A stretch of 54,749 bases of DNA, taken from an uncultured Eubacteriales bacterium. GTDB taxonomy: Bacteria; Bacillota; Clostridia; Oscillospirales; Oscillospiraceae. Position numbers and translations under genes: made by a program. Numbering within the stretch: position 1 is the first letter of the stretch; every line of letters begins with the position of its first letter. The notes under the pieces were generated by a model. It was not told the DNA's origin. It saw only the letters and a list, made by a program, of their open reading frames with translations, and ran no database searches. Below are positions 8,202 through 16,344 of this stretch, one piece after another. The stretch lies in assembly GCA_900546915.1 (NCBI GenBank), contig UREY01000013.1:1-54749 (forward strand), given 5' to 3'.

Positions 8202-9293
8202 ATGTTTCGGAAACACAAAGGTAAATTTGCGGCAGGATCTCGCGGCCGCACACCCGGGGAACAGACGCCGCCGGGCTCTCAGAAAAAGAAAGGAAAGGCC
8301 TGGAAGAAGGTCTTGCTCGGCGTCCTGCTGGTATTGCTGGCGCTCATTGTGGCGATCATTATTTTTGTCGTGACCTCACTGAATAAAATCAACCGTGTGG
8401 ACCCCAATGCCGAAACGCTTTCCAAGGAAGAATGGGAGCAAATGCGGGAGACGGATGAGCTGGATCCGAACGCGACTTATCCTGCGGTGGATGAAGATTC
8501 CATTACGTTTTCCACGACGCCGGATGGCCAGGCCATTGGCGCAGAGGATTACATTGTCAATATTCTGCTCATTGGACAGGACCGCCGGGAGGGAGAAGGC
8601 CGCGCTCGTTCCGACTCCATGATTTTAGTGAGCTTTAATAAAAAATCAAACAAAATTACTCTGGCATCCTTCCTGCGGGACAATTATGTACAGCTGCCGG
8701 ATGGGTATGGCGGAGACCGGCTCAATGCCGCCTACGCCATTGGCGGCATGGAGATGCTGGATGAAACGCTGGAAATGAATTTCGGGGTGAACATCGACGC
8801 CAACCTGGAAGTGGACTTCTCCGGCTTCTCTTCCATCATTGACATTTTAGGCGGTGTGGAGATTGATCTCACACAGGCGGAGGCCAGCCATTTGAACAGC
8901 AACAACGGATGGTCCCTGAGCAGCGGCGTGAACCGCCTGGACGGCGAGCAGGCTTTGGCATATTCGAGAATCCGGAAATTGGATTCCGACTTCGGTCGCA
9001 CCAACCGGCAGCGCAACGTGCTGACATCGCTGTTCGAGGCATTTAAGGATATTGACCTGACCCAGGCTCTGAGTTTGATCAACGAAATTTTCCCGTTGCT
9101 CACCACCGACATGAGCAATGGAGAGATGATCGGCTATGCGACGGATTTGCTGCCGATGCTGTCCAAGGCGGAGCTAACCAGTGTCCACATTCCCGGAGAT
9201 GACGACTATTATAACGCAACCATCCGGGGTATGATGGTTTTGGTTCCGGATTTGGATGCTTGCAGAGAAGTACTGGCAGAGGCACTCCAGTAA
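8202..9293 (+). CDS. LytR-CpsA-Psr (LCP) family cell-wall polymer ligase
   Basis: LCP enzymes transfer undecaprenyl-linked anionic polymers or capsule to peptidoglycan at the outer membrane face. The 363-residue protein has a basic cytoplasmic N-terminus, a membrane segment (~residues 37-59), then the LCP domain: ILLIGQDRR, ARSDSMILVSF, LASFLRDNYV, RLNAAYAIGG, LAYSRIRKLDSDFGRTNRQ. The Arg and Asp residues that bind the pyrophosphate lipid head are present. The start at 8202 is chosen because TGGAGG lies 5 bases upstream; an earlier ATG at 8100 lies before the likely transcription start. It is 36 bases before the CapD-like gene and divergent from the cps kinase operon, so it probably attaches the polymer those genes control. 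Confidence 0.9.
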   Translation: MFRKHKGKFAAGSRGRTPGEQTPPGSQKKKGKAWKKVLLGVLLVLLALIVAIIIFVVTSLNKINRVDPNAETLSKEEWEQMRETDELDPNATYPAVDEDSITFSTTPDGQAIGAEDYIVNILLIGQDRREGEGRARSDSMILVSFNKKSNKITLASFLRDNYVQLPDGYGGDRLNAAYAIGGMEMLDETLEMNFGVNIDANLEVDFSGFSSIIDILGGVEIDLTQAEASHLNSNNGWSLSSGVNRLDGEQALAYSRIRKLDSDFGRTNRQRNVLTSLFEAFKDIDLTQALSLINEIFPLLTTDMSNGEMIGYATDLLPMLSKAELTSVHIPGDDDYYNATIRGMMVLVPDLDACREVLAEALQ

Positions 9294-9329
9294 TTCTTAG
9301 AGAAAACAAATGGAAAACAGGGGAAGATC

Positions 9330-11192
9330 ATGAAACAACTTAAGCAATTGGACCAAACCAAGGCCGTCCGAATTTTGCTGCTGCTGTTGTTGGATGCCGT
9401 GATGATAAACCTGGCCAGCTTCTTGGCTCTGTTCGTGCGCATGGAGCTGAATATGACAGCTGTGCGGGAATCCGGTTTTCTGACCAGCGTGTTCCGGTAT
9501 GCGCCTTTGGATACAATCTGTACCGTAGCAGTATTTTGGCTGTTCCGGCTATACAACAGTCTCTGGGCGTACGCCGGCACGGTGGAGCTCACCCGGGTTG
9601 CCGCCGCCTCTATGGCGGCAACCTGCCTGAAATATGTGGGGATGGAGCTGCTGTCCGTACCGGCGCCCAAGAGCTTTCCGGTTTTATGCTGCCTGTTTCT
9701 CATGGCGTTGGTGGGAGTCAGCCGGTTGGCGTACCGCTATGTCCGGGACATCACCCAGCGCAGGAGCAAACGCGGCGCACAAAAACGCACCATGCTCATT
9801 GGCGCCGGAGATGCAGGCGCCACGGCTCTGCGGGAATTTCAGAATAGTCAGCATTCGTCCAACCAGGTGCTTTGTATCATTGACGACGCCGCCCACAAGC
9901 GTGGACAGCTGCTGCGAGGCGTCCCCATTGTGGGGGGCAGGGAAGATATCCTAACGGCTGCAGAAAAATACCGGATTCAGGAAATCATTTTGGCCATTCC
10001 CTCCGCCTCAGCCAGGCAGCAGAAAGAAATTCTTGCAATTTGTCAGAAGACGAAATGCACCTTGCGGACTCTGCCGGCTCTTTATCAGTTGGCCAACGGA
10101 GAAGTGAGTATTCAGAAGATCCGCAATGTGGAAATTGAAGATCTTCTTGGCCGGGATCCGGTGGAGGTGGATCTGCACGGCATCGGCAGGCATGTAGGCG
10201 GCAAGGTGGTTCTGGTAACGGGAGGCGGCGGCAGCATCGGCAGCGAGCTCTGTCGCCAGCTGGCTTCGTTCCGCCCTGCCCAGTTGATCATTTTTGATAT
10301 CTATGAAAATAATGCCTATGACATTCAGCAAGAGCTTCTGCGCGTATACCCTGAGCTGCATTTAACGGTTTTAATTGGTTCGGTTCAGGACAAGGCGAGA
10401 TTGGACGAGGTTTTTAGCCGGTACCGGCCGGATCTGGTGTATCACGCAGCTGCCCATAAGCATGTTCCCCTGATGGAGGACAGTCCCAGCGAGGCGGTCA
10501 AAAACAATGTATTCGGAACCTTAAATGTGGCCCGGGCTGCAGATCGATATGCGGCCAGCCGTTTCTTGCTCATCTCCACAGACAAGGCGGTCAATCCGAC
10601 CAACGTGATGGGCGCTACGAAACGGATTTGTGAAATGATCGTCCAAATGATGGACCGGCAGTCCAGGACGGAATATGTGGCGGTCCGGTTTGGCAATGTC
10701 CTAGGCTCCAACGGCAGCGTAATTCCTCTGTTTCGCAAGCAAATTGCAGCCGGTGGTCCTGTGACGGTGACAGATCCTCAGGTGATCCGGTATTTCATGA
10801 CCATTCCTGAAGCGGTTTCTTTGGTGCTGCAGGCGGGGATCTATGCCAAAGGCGGAGAAATTTTTATCTTAGATATGGGCGATCCGGTTCGGATTGATGA
10901 TTTGGCCCGGAATATGATTCGACTTTCCGGTTTTGAGCCGGATGTGGATATTCCCATTGTTTACACAGGTCTTCGCCCCGGTGAGAAGTTGTTTGAGGAG
11001 CTCCTGCTTTCCGGTGAGGGGATGCGGAAGACGGAAAACAATTTAATTTACATTGAAAAGGATCAAGCTTTTGACGATGCCGCTTTATTGGAAAAGCTGA
11101 AACGGCTTTATGCCGCTGCCAGAAGCAGGCAGGATGTTCATGGCTTTTTGGCTGAGATCGTACCGGAGTACCGGGTGCCGCTCTATGCCTGA
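9330..11192 (+). CDS. CapD/FlaA1/WbpM-type nucleotide-sugar 4,6-dehydratase (membrane form)
   Basis: The 620-residue protein has about four N-terminal membrane segments (residues 10-140), a CoA-binding-like Rossmann domain (MLIGAGDAGATALREF), then an SDR domain with VTGGGGSIGSELCRQL as the nucleotide-binding loop. The active site reads LISTDKAVNPTNVMGATKR: the usual SDR Tyr is replaced by Met, as in the Ser-Met-Lys triad of the WbpM branch. This family turns UDP-GlcNAc into UDP-4-keto-6-deoxy sugars for capsule or glycan synthesis. The exact product is not determined. The gene follows the LCP gene by 36 bases behind GGGGAAG and ends at a cruciform-like terminator. Confidence 0.9.
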   Translation: MKQLKQLDQTKAVRILLLLLLDAVMINLASFLALFVRMELNMTAVRESGFLTSVFRYAPLDTICTVAVFWLFRLYNSLWAYAGTVELTRVAAASMAATCLKYVGMELLSVPAPKSFPVLCCLFLMALVGVSRLAYRYVRDITQRRSKRGAQKRTMLIGAGDAGATALREFQNSQHSSNQVLCIIDDAAHKRGQLLRGVPIVGGREDILTAAEKYRIQEIILAIPSASARQQKEILAICQKTKCTLRTLPALYQLANGEVSIQKIRNVEIEDLLGRDPVEVDLHGIGRHVGGKVVLVTGGGGSIGSELCRQLASFRPAQLIIFDIYENNAYDIQQELLRVYPELHLTVLIGSVQDKARLDEVFSRYRPDLVYHAAAHKHVPLMEDSPSEAVKNNVFGTLNVARAADRYAASRFLLISTDKAVNPTNVMGATKRICEMIVQMMDRQSRTEYVAVRFGNVLGSNGSVIPLFRKQIAAGGPVTVTDPQVIRYFMTIPEAVSLVLQAGIYAKGGEIFILDMGDPVRIDDLARNMIRLSGFEPDVDIPIVYTGLRPGEKLFEELLLSGEGMRKTENNLIYIEKDQAFDDAALLEKLKRLYAAARSRQDVHGFLAEIVPEYRVPLYA

Positions 11193-11207
11193 CTGGTCCA
11201 TAACATT

Positions 11208-11275
11208 AAGAGGCGTGCTGTAGCACAGCGGCCGGGTGAGAGCCCGACCGCTATGTACCGGCACGCCTCTTTTGG
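11208..11275 (+). terminator. two-part terminator after the CapD-like gene
   Basis: An outer stem pairs 11208-11218 with 11261-11271 and is followed by TTT. It encloses a smaller hairpin (AGCGG/CCGCT with GGG/CCC). The right arm lies inside the last codons of the convergent peptidase gene, so the element is shared by both gene ends. Confidence 0.65.
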
Positions 11276-11724
11276 ATAGCGGCAACCCATCGAAACAGGC
11301 AGGGCCGGACCGGCCGCAGCCATTTCCAAAGTTTGCGGAGTATCCGCTGGTCCAAACGATTGGCAGAAAATGGCTTTCCGCCTGCCCGACTGATTTGCAT
11401 GACAATTCCTAACATCTGGGTGGGCTGTACATGCTCCGTCCAGGTCTGTGCGTCGCCGTTGACCAGAACGGAACCGTCCCGGTACCGGCGGCAAATTCGG
11501 TGGAGAATCAGCGTCTTGTTGTCCGCGCGGTAAAACAGCAAAATATCTCCCTGCCGAGGCTGCGTACAGTGCCGGATGCCGCGAATGTATACCGTATCCC
11601 GCCGGTGGCGCAGAAAGGGTGTCATGCTGGTACCCGTCACCAAAAGAGGCAGAAGCCAATCTTCTTGTAGAAGCGCGGGAATATATGCGGCGGCTTCCTC
11701 CACTGTCAGCACTCGATTTTCCAC
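11251..11724 (-). CDS. S24/S26-family peptidase (signal-peptidase-like, Ser-His type)
   Basis: The 157-residue protein contains GTSMTPFL (~residues 31-38), the catalytic Ser box of type I signal peptidases, then QGDILLFY and LILHRICRRY, where His rather than Lys fits the S26B (Sec11/SipW-like) dyad, and VNGD. No clear membrane segment is seen beyond the hydrophobic LLPLLV before the Ser box, so it may be soluble or loosely bound. The start is a GTG at 11724, placed 8 bases after GGAAGGAG; an ATG 51 bases upstream has no such site. It has its own promoter and converges on the CapD-like gene. Substrate unknown; its position suggests envelope processing. Confidence 0.7.
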   Translation of the reverse strand: MENRVLTVEEAAAYIPALLQEDWLLPLLVTGTSMTPFLRHRRDTVYIRGIRHCTQPRQGDILLFYRADNKTLILHRICRRYRDGSVLVNGDAQTWTEHVQPTQMLGIVMQISRAGGKPFSANRLDQRILRKLWKWLRPVRPCLFRWVAAIQKRRAGT

Positions 11725-11761
11725 AGGTGTTGCTCCTTCCCGGTTTGTACGTGTGTGGTTC

Positions 11762-11790
11762 ATTATAGCACACAATGCGCCGGAATGAAA
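11762..11790 (-). promoter_or_regulatory. extended -10 promoter of the S26-like peptidase gene
   Basis: On the minus strand, TGC-TATAAT (-10 at 11767-11762) has a weak TTTCAT -35 (11790-11785) at 17 bases. The 305-base gap 11725-12029 holds this and a divergent promoter, and nothing else was recognised. Confidence 0.55.
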
Positions 11791-11953
11791 TCATCGGTCC
11801 GGTATTTTTCGCCGGAGGGGCGGCGGAACGGTGTGCAGAGCGGGAACCGGCAGCCATAACGGATCGGAGAATCACGGGGAGAATTGGGTTTGGCCGTGAG
11901 GTGTCATTTTCAATTTACTTTGTATCAAACATTCTGGAGAAATTTCTTTCCCG

Positions 11954-11982
11954 TTGTCAGCAATCGGCGAAATTGCTATGAT
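11954..11982 (+). promoter_or_regulatory. promoter of the nahK-nagB operon
   Basis: TTGTCA (11954-11959), 17 bases, then TATGAT (11977-11982) with an extended TGC. The first gene starts 48 bases further on. No clear operator repeat was seen. Confidence 0.72.
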
Positions 11983-12029
11983 ATACCTAAAGAATTGCCG
12001 CAATAGGCGGTGTATCAGGAGGAAGGAAC

Positions 12030-13076
12030 ATGGAACAAGCTGTATACGCATTTCGTGTGGAAGGCAAACCGGTAACCTGTGAGCGCTATGGCTTCGGACA
12101 TATCAACAAGACGTACCGCATTGTCACGAACTGGGGCAATATGTATGAGCTGCAAAAAATAAACCGGCACGTATTTACCGATGTCCCGGCCCTGATGGAA
12201 AACATCGGTAATGTGACCCGGTATGCGGCTCAGCGGGTGATTCATCCGATGGAGGCTCTGCGTCTGGTTCCGACCGTGGACGGGAAGGACTGGTTCCAAG
12301 ACGAGGCGGGCGACTGCTGGCGGATGTATTACCATATTGAAAACAGCATTTGTTTCCAACGGCCGGATTCTACCACGGACTTTTATGAGAGCGCCAAGGC
12401 ATTCGGCAGCTTTCAGGAGATGATGGCGGGGTTCCCGGCGGAAAAGCTGCATGAGACCATCCCGGATTTCCACAATACGCCGGCTCGCTACCGCCAATTT
12501 CACCAGGCTTTGGCAGAGGACAAGCTGGGCCGTGCCCAACAGGTTCAAAAGGAGATTGATTTTTATCTGGCCCGGGAGTCCGGGGCCGGTCTGCTGGTTG
12601 ACCTCCTGGCCCAAGGGAAGCTGCCTCTTTTGGTGACTCACAACGACGCCATGCTGAACAATGTGCTCTTTGACCGCACCTCCCGGAAAGCGGTGTGTGT
12701 GGTGGACCTGGATACGGTGATGCCGGGGCTGTCTGTCTATGACTTTGGCGATTCCATTCGTTTTGGCGCCAATTTGGCGGCAGAGGATGAGACAGATGCA
12801 ACCAAAGCCGGTCTGGATCTGGAGATGTACCGGGCCTACCTGCGGGGCTATCTGGAAACCTGCCCCAGCCTGACGCCGGAAGAGCTGAAGCGCCTGCCTG
12901 ACGGCGCACGTCTGATGACTCTGGAGTGCGGTCTGCGCTTTTTGACCGATTACCTCCAGGGAGATCCCTACTTTGCAACCTCGCGGCCCGGCCAAAACCT
13001 GGACCGCTGCCGGACACAAATGGGCCTGGTACAGGATATGGAGAACAAATGGGACGCCATGGCGGCGGCCCTGTGA
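12030..13076 (+). CDS. N-acetylhexosamine 1-kinase-like protein (aminoglycoside phosphotransferase fold)
   Basis: The 348-residue protein has the choline/aminoglycoside kinase signature LVTHNDAMLNNVLFD (catalytic Asp and Asn) and VVDLDTVMPGLSVYDFGD (metal-binding Asp). The second motif, followed by SIRFGAN, is characteristic of NahK, which phosphorylates GlcNAc or GalNAc at C1 with ATP during salvage of host glycan sugars. The N-terminus YGFGHINKTYRI fits the ATP-binding loop. The start follows AGGAGGAAGGAAC. It is followed after 13 bases by nagB, so the pair probably handles amino-sugar breakdown. Whether the substrate is GlcNAc, GalNAc or another hexosamine cannot be read from the sequence. 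Confidence 0.82.
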   Translation: MEQAVYAFRVEGKPVTCERYGFGHINKTYRIVTNWGNMYELQKINRHVFTDVPALMENIGNVTRYAAQRVIHPMEALRLVPTVDGKDWFQDEAGDCWRMYYHIENSICFQRPDSTTDFYESAKAFGSFQEMMAGFPAEKLHETIPDFHNTPARYRQFHQALAEDKLGRAQQVQKEIDFYLARESGAGLLVDLLAQGKLPLLVTHNDAMLNNVLFDRTSRKAVCVVDLDTVMPGLSVYDFGDSIRFGANLAAEDETDATKAGLDLEMYRAYLRGYLETCPSLTPEELKRLPDGARLMTLECGLRFLTDYLQGDPYFATSRPGQNLDRCRTQMGLVQDMENKWDAMAAAL

Positions 13077-13089
13077 GGAGGTATTTGCC

Positions 13090-13824
13090 ATGCGTGTGAT
13101 TGTCACCAGTAATTACAATGAAACCGGCAAGGTCGCCGGCGGCATGATTGCCAAGGTGGTACAGGATAAGCCCACTGCAACCTTGGGCCTGGCCACGGGC
13201 AGCAGCCCGGAGGTGGTGTATGCGGATCTGATTCGCGCCTATGAGCAGGGGGAAGTGGATTTCTCCAAGGTCCATACCGTCAATTTGGACGAGTATCTGG
13301 GCTTGGCCCCGGATCATCCTCAGAGCTACCGGTATTTTATGGATACCAAACTGTTTAACCATATTAATGTCCCAAAGGAGAATACCTTTGTGGCGTCCGG
13401 CGTGGGGGATGAGGCGGAGTGCATCAAGGAATTTCGCTCCATATTAAACCGGACGCATGTGGACATTCAGCTCCTGGGGATTGGGGAAGACGGCCACATC
13501 GCCTTCAATGAGCCGGGACAGGTGCTGCATAATAATGCGCACATTGAATCCCTGACAGAGAGCACCATTGCGGCAAACGCCCGCTTTTTTGCCAGTGAGG
13601 AGGAGGTCCCCAAAAAAGCCATCTCCATGGGAATGGGAGACATTATGCGTGCTTCGAAGATCATCCTCATTGCAACCGGTCCCAAGAAGGCGGACGCCAT
13701 TCGCGGCCTCATTATGAATGAGGATGTGGATGTCAGCAATCCCTCCACCATGCTGAAAATGCACCCGGATGTGACGGTCATCATCGACCGGCCTTTGGCG
13801 GATCTGGTGGGCTATACAGACTGA
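13090..13824 (+). CDS. nagB: glucosamine-6-phosphate deaminase
   Basis: The enzyme converts glucosamine-6-phosphate to fructose-6-phosphate and ammonia. Family motifs are complete: LGLATGSSPEVVY (phosphate loop), VNLDEYLGL, GIGEDGHIAFNEPG with the catalytic Asp/His/Glu, and SMGMGDIM. Length 244 residues is typical of the Firmicutes form. The ATG at 13090 follows GAGGAGGT by 7 bases and the kinase stop codon by 13 bases. A strong terminator follows. No nagA deacetylase is next to it, so the substrate must come from another locus. Confidence 0.95.
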   Translation: MRVIVTSNYNETGKVAGGMIAKVVQDKPTATLGLATGSSPEVVYADLIRAYEQGEVDFSKVHTVNLDEYLGLAPDHPQSYRYFMDTKLFNHINVPKENTFVASGVGDEAECIKEFRSILNRTHVDIQLLGIGEDGHIAFNEPGQVLHNNAHIESLTESTIAANARFFASEEEVPKKAISMGMGDIMRASKIILIATGPKKADAIRGLIMNEDVDVSNPSTMLKMHPDVTVIIDRPLADLVGYTD

Positions 13825-13845
13825 AGCGTGGAAAAAGCAGATTGG

Positions 13846-13882
13846 ATTTCCGGTAACCCGATCGGGGTTACCGGAAATTTTT
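13846..13882 (+). terminator. intrinsic terminator of the nahK-nagB operon
   Basis: A perfect 14-bp stem (13846-13859 with 13865-13878) with a 5-base loop runs into a T tract (13877-13882), 22 bases after nagB. Confidence 0.92.
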
Positions 13883-13919
13883 CCGCGCACGTCGGTCACC
13901 AGCGACCTCCGTGCGCGGA
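13882..13919. repeat. second inverted repeat next to the nagB terminator
   Basis: TCCGCGCAC (13882-13890) pairs with GTGCGCGGA (13911-13919), and an inner GTCG/CGAC pair lies in the loop. It has no T tract on either strand. It may help stop transcripts of the convergent gene ending at 13941, or be a spread repeat. Confidence 0.5.
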
Positions 13920-13940
13920 GCATGTTTCAAACAGCATATT

Positions 13941-14351
13941 TTACTCGTCTTCCAAAATCAGATGATCTACCCCGGAGACTTCAAATTCATCCATATAGCT
14001 GTCCATACGCCGGACGATTTCGTCGTAATTTTCGTCGGTAATATCCGCATAGTCCATATCCCGCCGGCTCAGTTCTTCGGCTAAGATCTCATAAAAGATG
14101 TTGTCCTCGTAATAGGAGATGGCTTCGTGTATGCCGCCTTCCGTATAGGCCTGGGAGGGGACGGAGACGCCTTCCCAGTCTTCCACAAGGATGTCCATGC
14201 CGTTGCTCCGGCACAAGCCGAAGAGCTTGCTCTCCAAATCGTCGTAGTCCTGAAAACGATCGTCTCCGCGGGTGGAATTCAGGACCCAATTTCCCATGTA
14301 GACCAGGTCCAGAAGCCGGCGAAACTCCTTTTTGCTCAATTCAATTTGCAT
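13941..14351 (-). CDS. conserved-looking acidic protein of unknown function
   Basis: The 136-residue protein is strongly acidic with no signal peptide or membrane segment. Visible features are MQIELSKKEFRRLLDLVYMGNWVLN at its start (Lys/Arg-rich helix, given here by its first residues only), SYYEDNIFYEILAEELSRRD in the middle and an acidic C-terminus (LILEDE). I do not recognise a family with certainty. GGGAGG lies 8 bases before the ATG and an extended -10 promoter is upstream, so the gene is well supported. It converges on nagB and is divergent from ddl. Cytoplasmic location is inferred. Confidence 0.72.
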   Translation of the reverse strand: MQIELSKKEFRRLLDLVYMGNWVLNSTRGDDRFQDYDDLESKLFGLCRSNGMDILVEDWEGVSVPSQAYTEGGIHEAISYYEDNIFYEILAEELSRRDMDYADITDENYDEIVRRMDSYMDEFEVSGVDHLILEDE

Positions 14352-14406
14352 GTGACTGCCTCCCTTGTCCGTTTTTGCCTGGCGGCAGGATGATTGTGCC
14401 GCCTAT

Positions 14407-14435
14407 ATTATAGCATAGCGGCGGCAGAATTCCAT
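14407..14435 (-). promoter_or_regulatory. extended -10 promoter of the 136-residue protein gene
   Basis: On the minus strand TGC-TATAAT (-10 at 14412-14407) is clear; the -35 is poor (ATGGAA, 14435-14430). The start codon is about 55 bases downstream. Confidence 0.5.
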
Positions 14436-14465
14436 AGGAAAAATGAAGGCGGTGTAAATTTGCAC

Positions 14466-14494
14466 TTGTTTTCTGCGGCCTTGTGGCGTATAGT
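14466..14494 (+). promoter_or_regulatory. promoter of ddl
   Basis: TTGTTT (14466-14471), 17 bases, TATAGT (14489-14494). The transcript would start near 14501, leaving a leader of about 45 bases to the GTG start at 14546. Confidence 0.6.
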
Positions 14495-14545
14495 ATATAA
14501 GTAAAAATTTACGCGCTTATGCGGAAAAGAAATGAGGCGGTTCCA

Positions 14546-15619
14546 GTGCGGAAACTGAGCGTTTGTGTTTTGTTCGGCGGTGTATCCCCGGAGCATGAGG
14601 TATCTCTTCGGTCGGCGGAATCTGTGCTGAACAATTTAGATCACGCCAAATACAATATATTTCCTGTGGGAATTACGAAAAATGGAAGTTGGATTCATTA
14701 TACCGGCCGGGATTACGGCCTGATTCCCACGGGGGAATGGGAGACTGCGCCGGAGAACCGGCGGGCGGCCATCTCACCGGTGCGGGGGCAGGGACTACTT
14801 ACCTTTGAAGGCGATTGCGTGGTTCGAGAGCGGATCGACGTGGTGATTCCGGTTCTCCATGGAGTAAACGGGGAGGACGGCTCCGTGCAGGGCCTTCTGC
14901 AGCTGGCGGGAATCCCCTATGTGGGCAGCCATGTGGCCGCTTCTGCCGTCGCTATGGATAAGACCCTGACCAAGTTGGTGGCGGATCAAACCGGCGTACG
15001 CCAGGCGGCCTGGCATCTCGTGTGGTCCGGAGATTTGGAGAATCAGAGGGAACGGGTTCTGGATATGGTGGAGCGGAAATTTCAATACCCTATGTTCGTC
15101 AAGCCTGCCGGCACCGGTTCCTCGGTGGGAGTGTCTAAGGTACGGGATCGGGAGGAGCTGTCCACTGCTTTGGAAGTAGCGGCGGAGTATGACGGGAAGA
15201 TTTTGGTGGAGGAGTTTATACGCGGCCGGGAAATCGAAGTGGCCGTCATGGGAAACGACAGCCCGGTCGCGTCTATCTGCGGAGAGATCGACTCCGGCGC
15301 AGAGTTCTACGATTATGAAGCGAAGTATATCACCGAAACCTCTCAGGCGTATATTCCGGCGCGAATTTCTGAGACGGCAGAGGAAACGGTCCGGGACGCA
15401 GCGGTGCGGATTTATCGGGCCATCGGCTGCCGTGGATTGGCCAGAGTGGATTTTTTCGTGACATATGAGGATGAGACTGTGGTATTTAATGAGATCAATA
15501 CCATGCCTGGCTTCACATCTATTTCCATGTATCCCAAATTATTTGCCGCCAGTGGGATTCCATACCCGGAGCTGCTGGATCAGTTGATTTCCCTGGCTTG
15601 TGAGGCGCAGAGAACATGA
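14546..15619 (+). CDS. ddl: D-alanine--D-alanine ligase
   Basis: The ATP-grasp enzyme joins two D-Ala for the peptidoglycan stem peptide. Motifs: VLFGGVSPEHEVSL at the N-terminus, VIPVLHGVNGEDGSVQGLL, GIPYVGSHVAASAVAMDK, FVKPAGTGSSVGVSKV (ATP loop), VEEFIRGREIEVAVMG and VVFNEINTMPGFTSISMYP. Length 357 residues is normal. GTG at 14546 is chosen: GAGG lies 8 bases upstream and homologues begin close to RKLSVCVLFGG. An ATG at 14519 would add nine residues and lies only ~18 bases after the expected transcript start. The stop overlaps the next gene as ATGA. The His/Val detail that separates D-Ala-D-Ala from D-Ala-D-Lac ligases was not resolved. Confidence 0.93.
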   Translation: MRKLSVCVLFGGVSPEHEVSLRSAESVLNNLDHAKYNIFPVGITKNGSWIHYTGRDYGLIPTGEWETAPENRRAAISPVRGQGLLTFEGDCVVRERIDVVIPVLHGVNGEDGSVQGLLQLAGIPYVGSHVAASAVAMDKTLTKLVADQTGVRQAAWHLVWSGDLENQRERVLDMVERKFQYPMFVKPAGTGSSVGVSKVRDREELSTALEVAAEYDGKILVEEFIRGREIEVAVMGNDSPVASICGEIDSGAEFYDYEAKYITETSQAYIPARISETAEETVRDAAVRIYRAIGCRGLARVDFFVTYEDETVVFNEINTMPGFTSISMYPKLFAASGIPYPELLDQLISLACEAQRT

Positions 15620-16047
15620 CGAAGATACCGGTGATGTTAACTATACGGGGCGAACAACGTTATCAGGGCCAGGAGCCGGAGGCTGTGGAACTGGTGACGG
15701 AGGGGGAAATGGAGGCGACTTCGGAGGGCTGGCGTATCTGCTATCAGGAGAGCGATCTCACCGGTTTGCAGGGCGCAACGACCACCTTTGAGGTTCGCCC
15801 GGGCCATGTGGTTTTATCCAGAACGGGAGCCGTCCAATCCCAAATGATCTTTCAGGAGGGAGTCCGTCACGATTCTCTGTATGAGTTGGACGTGGGCGCC
15901 CTGATGATTTGCGTATGTGCCCGCCGGATTCGGATCGACCTAAACCAGCTGGGCGGTGTGTTGGATGTGCTGTATTCGATAGAAGTAGAGCAGGCGATCG
16001 CCGGAACGGTGCGATATCGCATCGAGGTGAAGCCTGTACTGGAATAA
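15616..16047 (+). CDS. DUF1934 (YwiB-like) beta-barrel protein
   Basis: The 143-residue protein fits the DUF1934 family: a small lipocalin-like barrel with IPVMLTIRGEQRYQGQE at the start, WRICYQESDLTGLQGATTTFEV and a C-terminal LYSIEVEQAIAGTVRYRI. No function is established; YwiB of Bacillus is the closest named relative. It overlaps ddl by the four bases ATGA, indicating translational coupling, and a terminator follows. Cytoplasmic, no signal peptide. Confidence 0.82.
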   Translation: MTKIPVMLTIRGEQRYQGQEPEAVELVTEGEMEATSEGWRICYQESDLTGLQGATTTFEVRPGHVVLSRTGAVQSQMIFQEGVRHDSLYELDVGALMICVCARRIRIDLNQLGGVLDVLYSIEVEQAIAGTVRYRIEVKPVLE

Positions 16048-16061
16048 GCTTTCTTCATCGG

Positions 16062-16103
16062 AGGGCTGCGGTGTGCTGGGTGCGCAACCGCAGCCCTTGT
16101 TTT
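16062..16103 (+). terminator. intrinsic terminator of the ddl operon
   Basis: An 11-bp perfect stem (16062-16072 with 16087-16097) with a 14-base loop is followed by TGTTTT, 14 bases after the DUF1934 gene. Confidence 0.75.
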
Positions 16104-16172
16104 AGAGAAGGCCTCTCCCCAGGGCACAGGTGTTGTGCTTTCCCGGGAAATTTCAGACGCGTGAGTTGTCGG

Positions 16173-16201
16173 CGCCTGCATAAAAAATGTGCAGGCGTTT
16201 T
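16173..16201 (+). terminator. short second hairpin with T tail
   Basis: CGCCTGCA (16173-16180) pairs with TGCAGGCG (16190-16197), followed by TTTT. It stands between the ddl terminator and the next promoter, so it could be a backup terminator; no gene is seen between. Confidence 0.5.
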
Positions 16202-16234
16202 GACTCCGGCCTGCATCTGCGGGCCGGGGCACGG

Positions 16235-16263
16235 TTGCCAAATGGAGGAAACTTTGATATAAT
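16235..16263 (+). promoter_or_regulatory. promoter of the solute-binding lipoprotein gene
   Basis: TTGCCA (16235-16240), 17 bases, TATAAT (16258-16263) with extended TGA. The transcript starts about 75 bases before the ATG. Confidence 0.78.
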
Positions 16264-16344
16264 GAAAAACCAGCGGAAAATTCTCGATTTTTGCGGACTT
16301 TGGGAGTTACGCCGCTGCATTCATTTTTGAAACAGGAGAACAAT

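Noticed and set aside
12015..13106. 363-codon minus-strand frame
   Set aside because: Mirror of the nahK-like gene; it would also cross the ribosome site of that gene.
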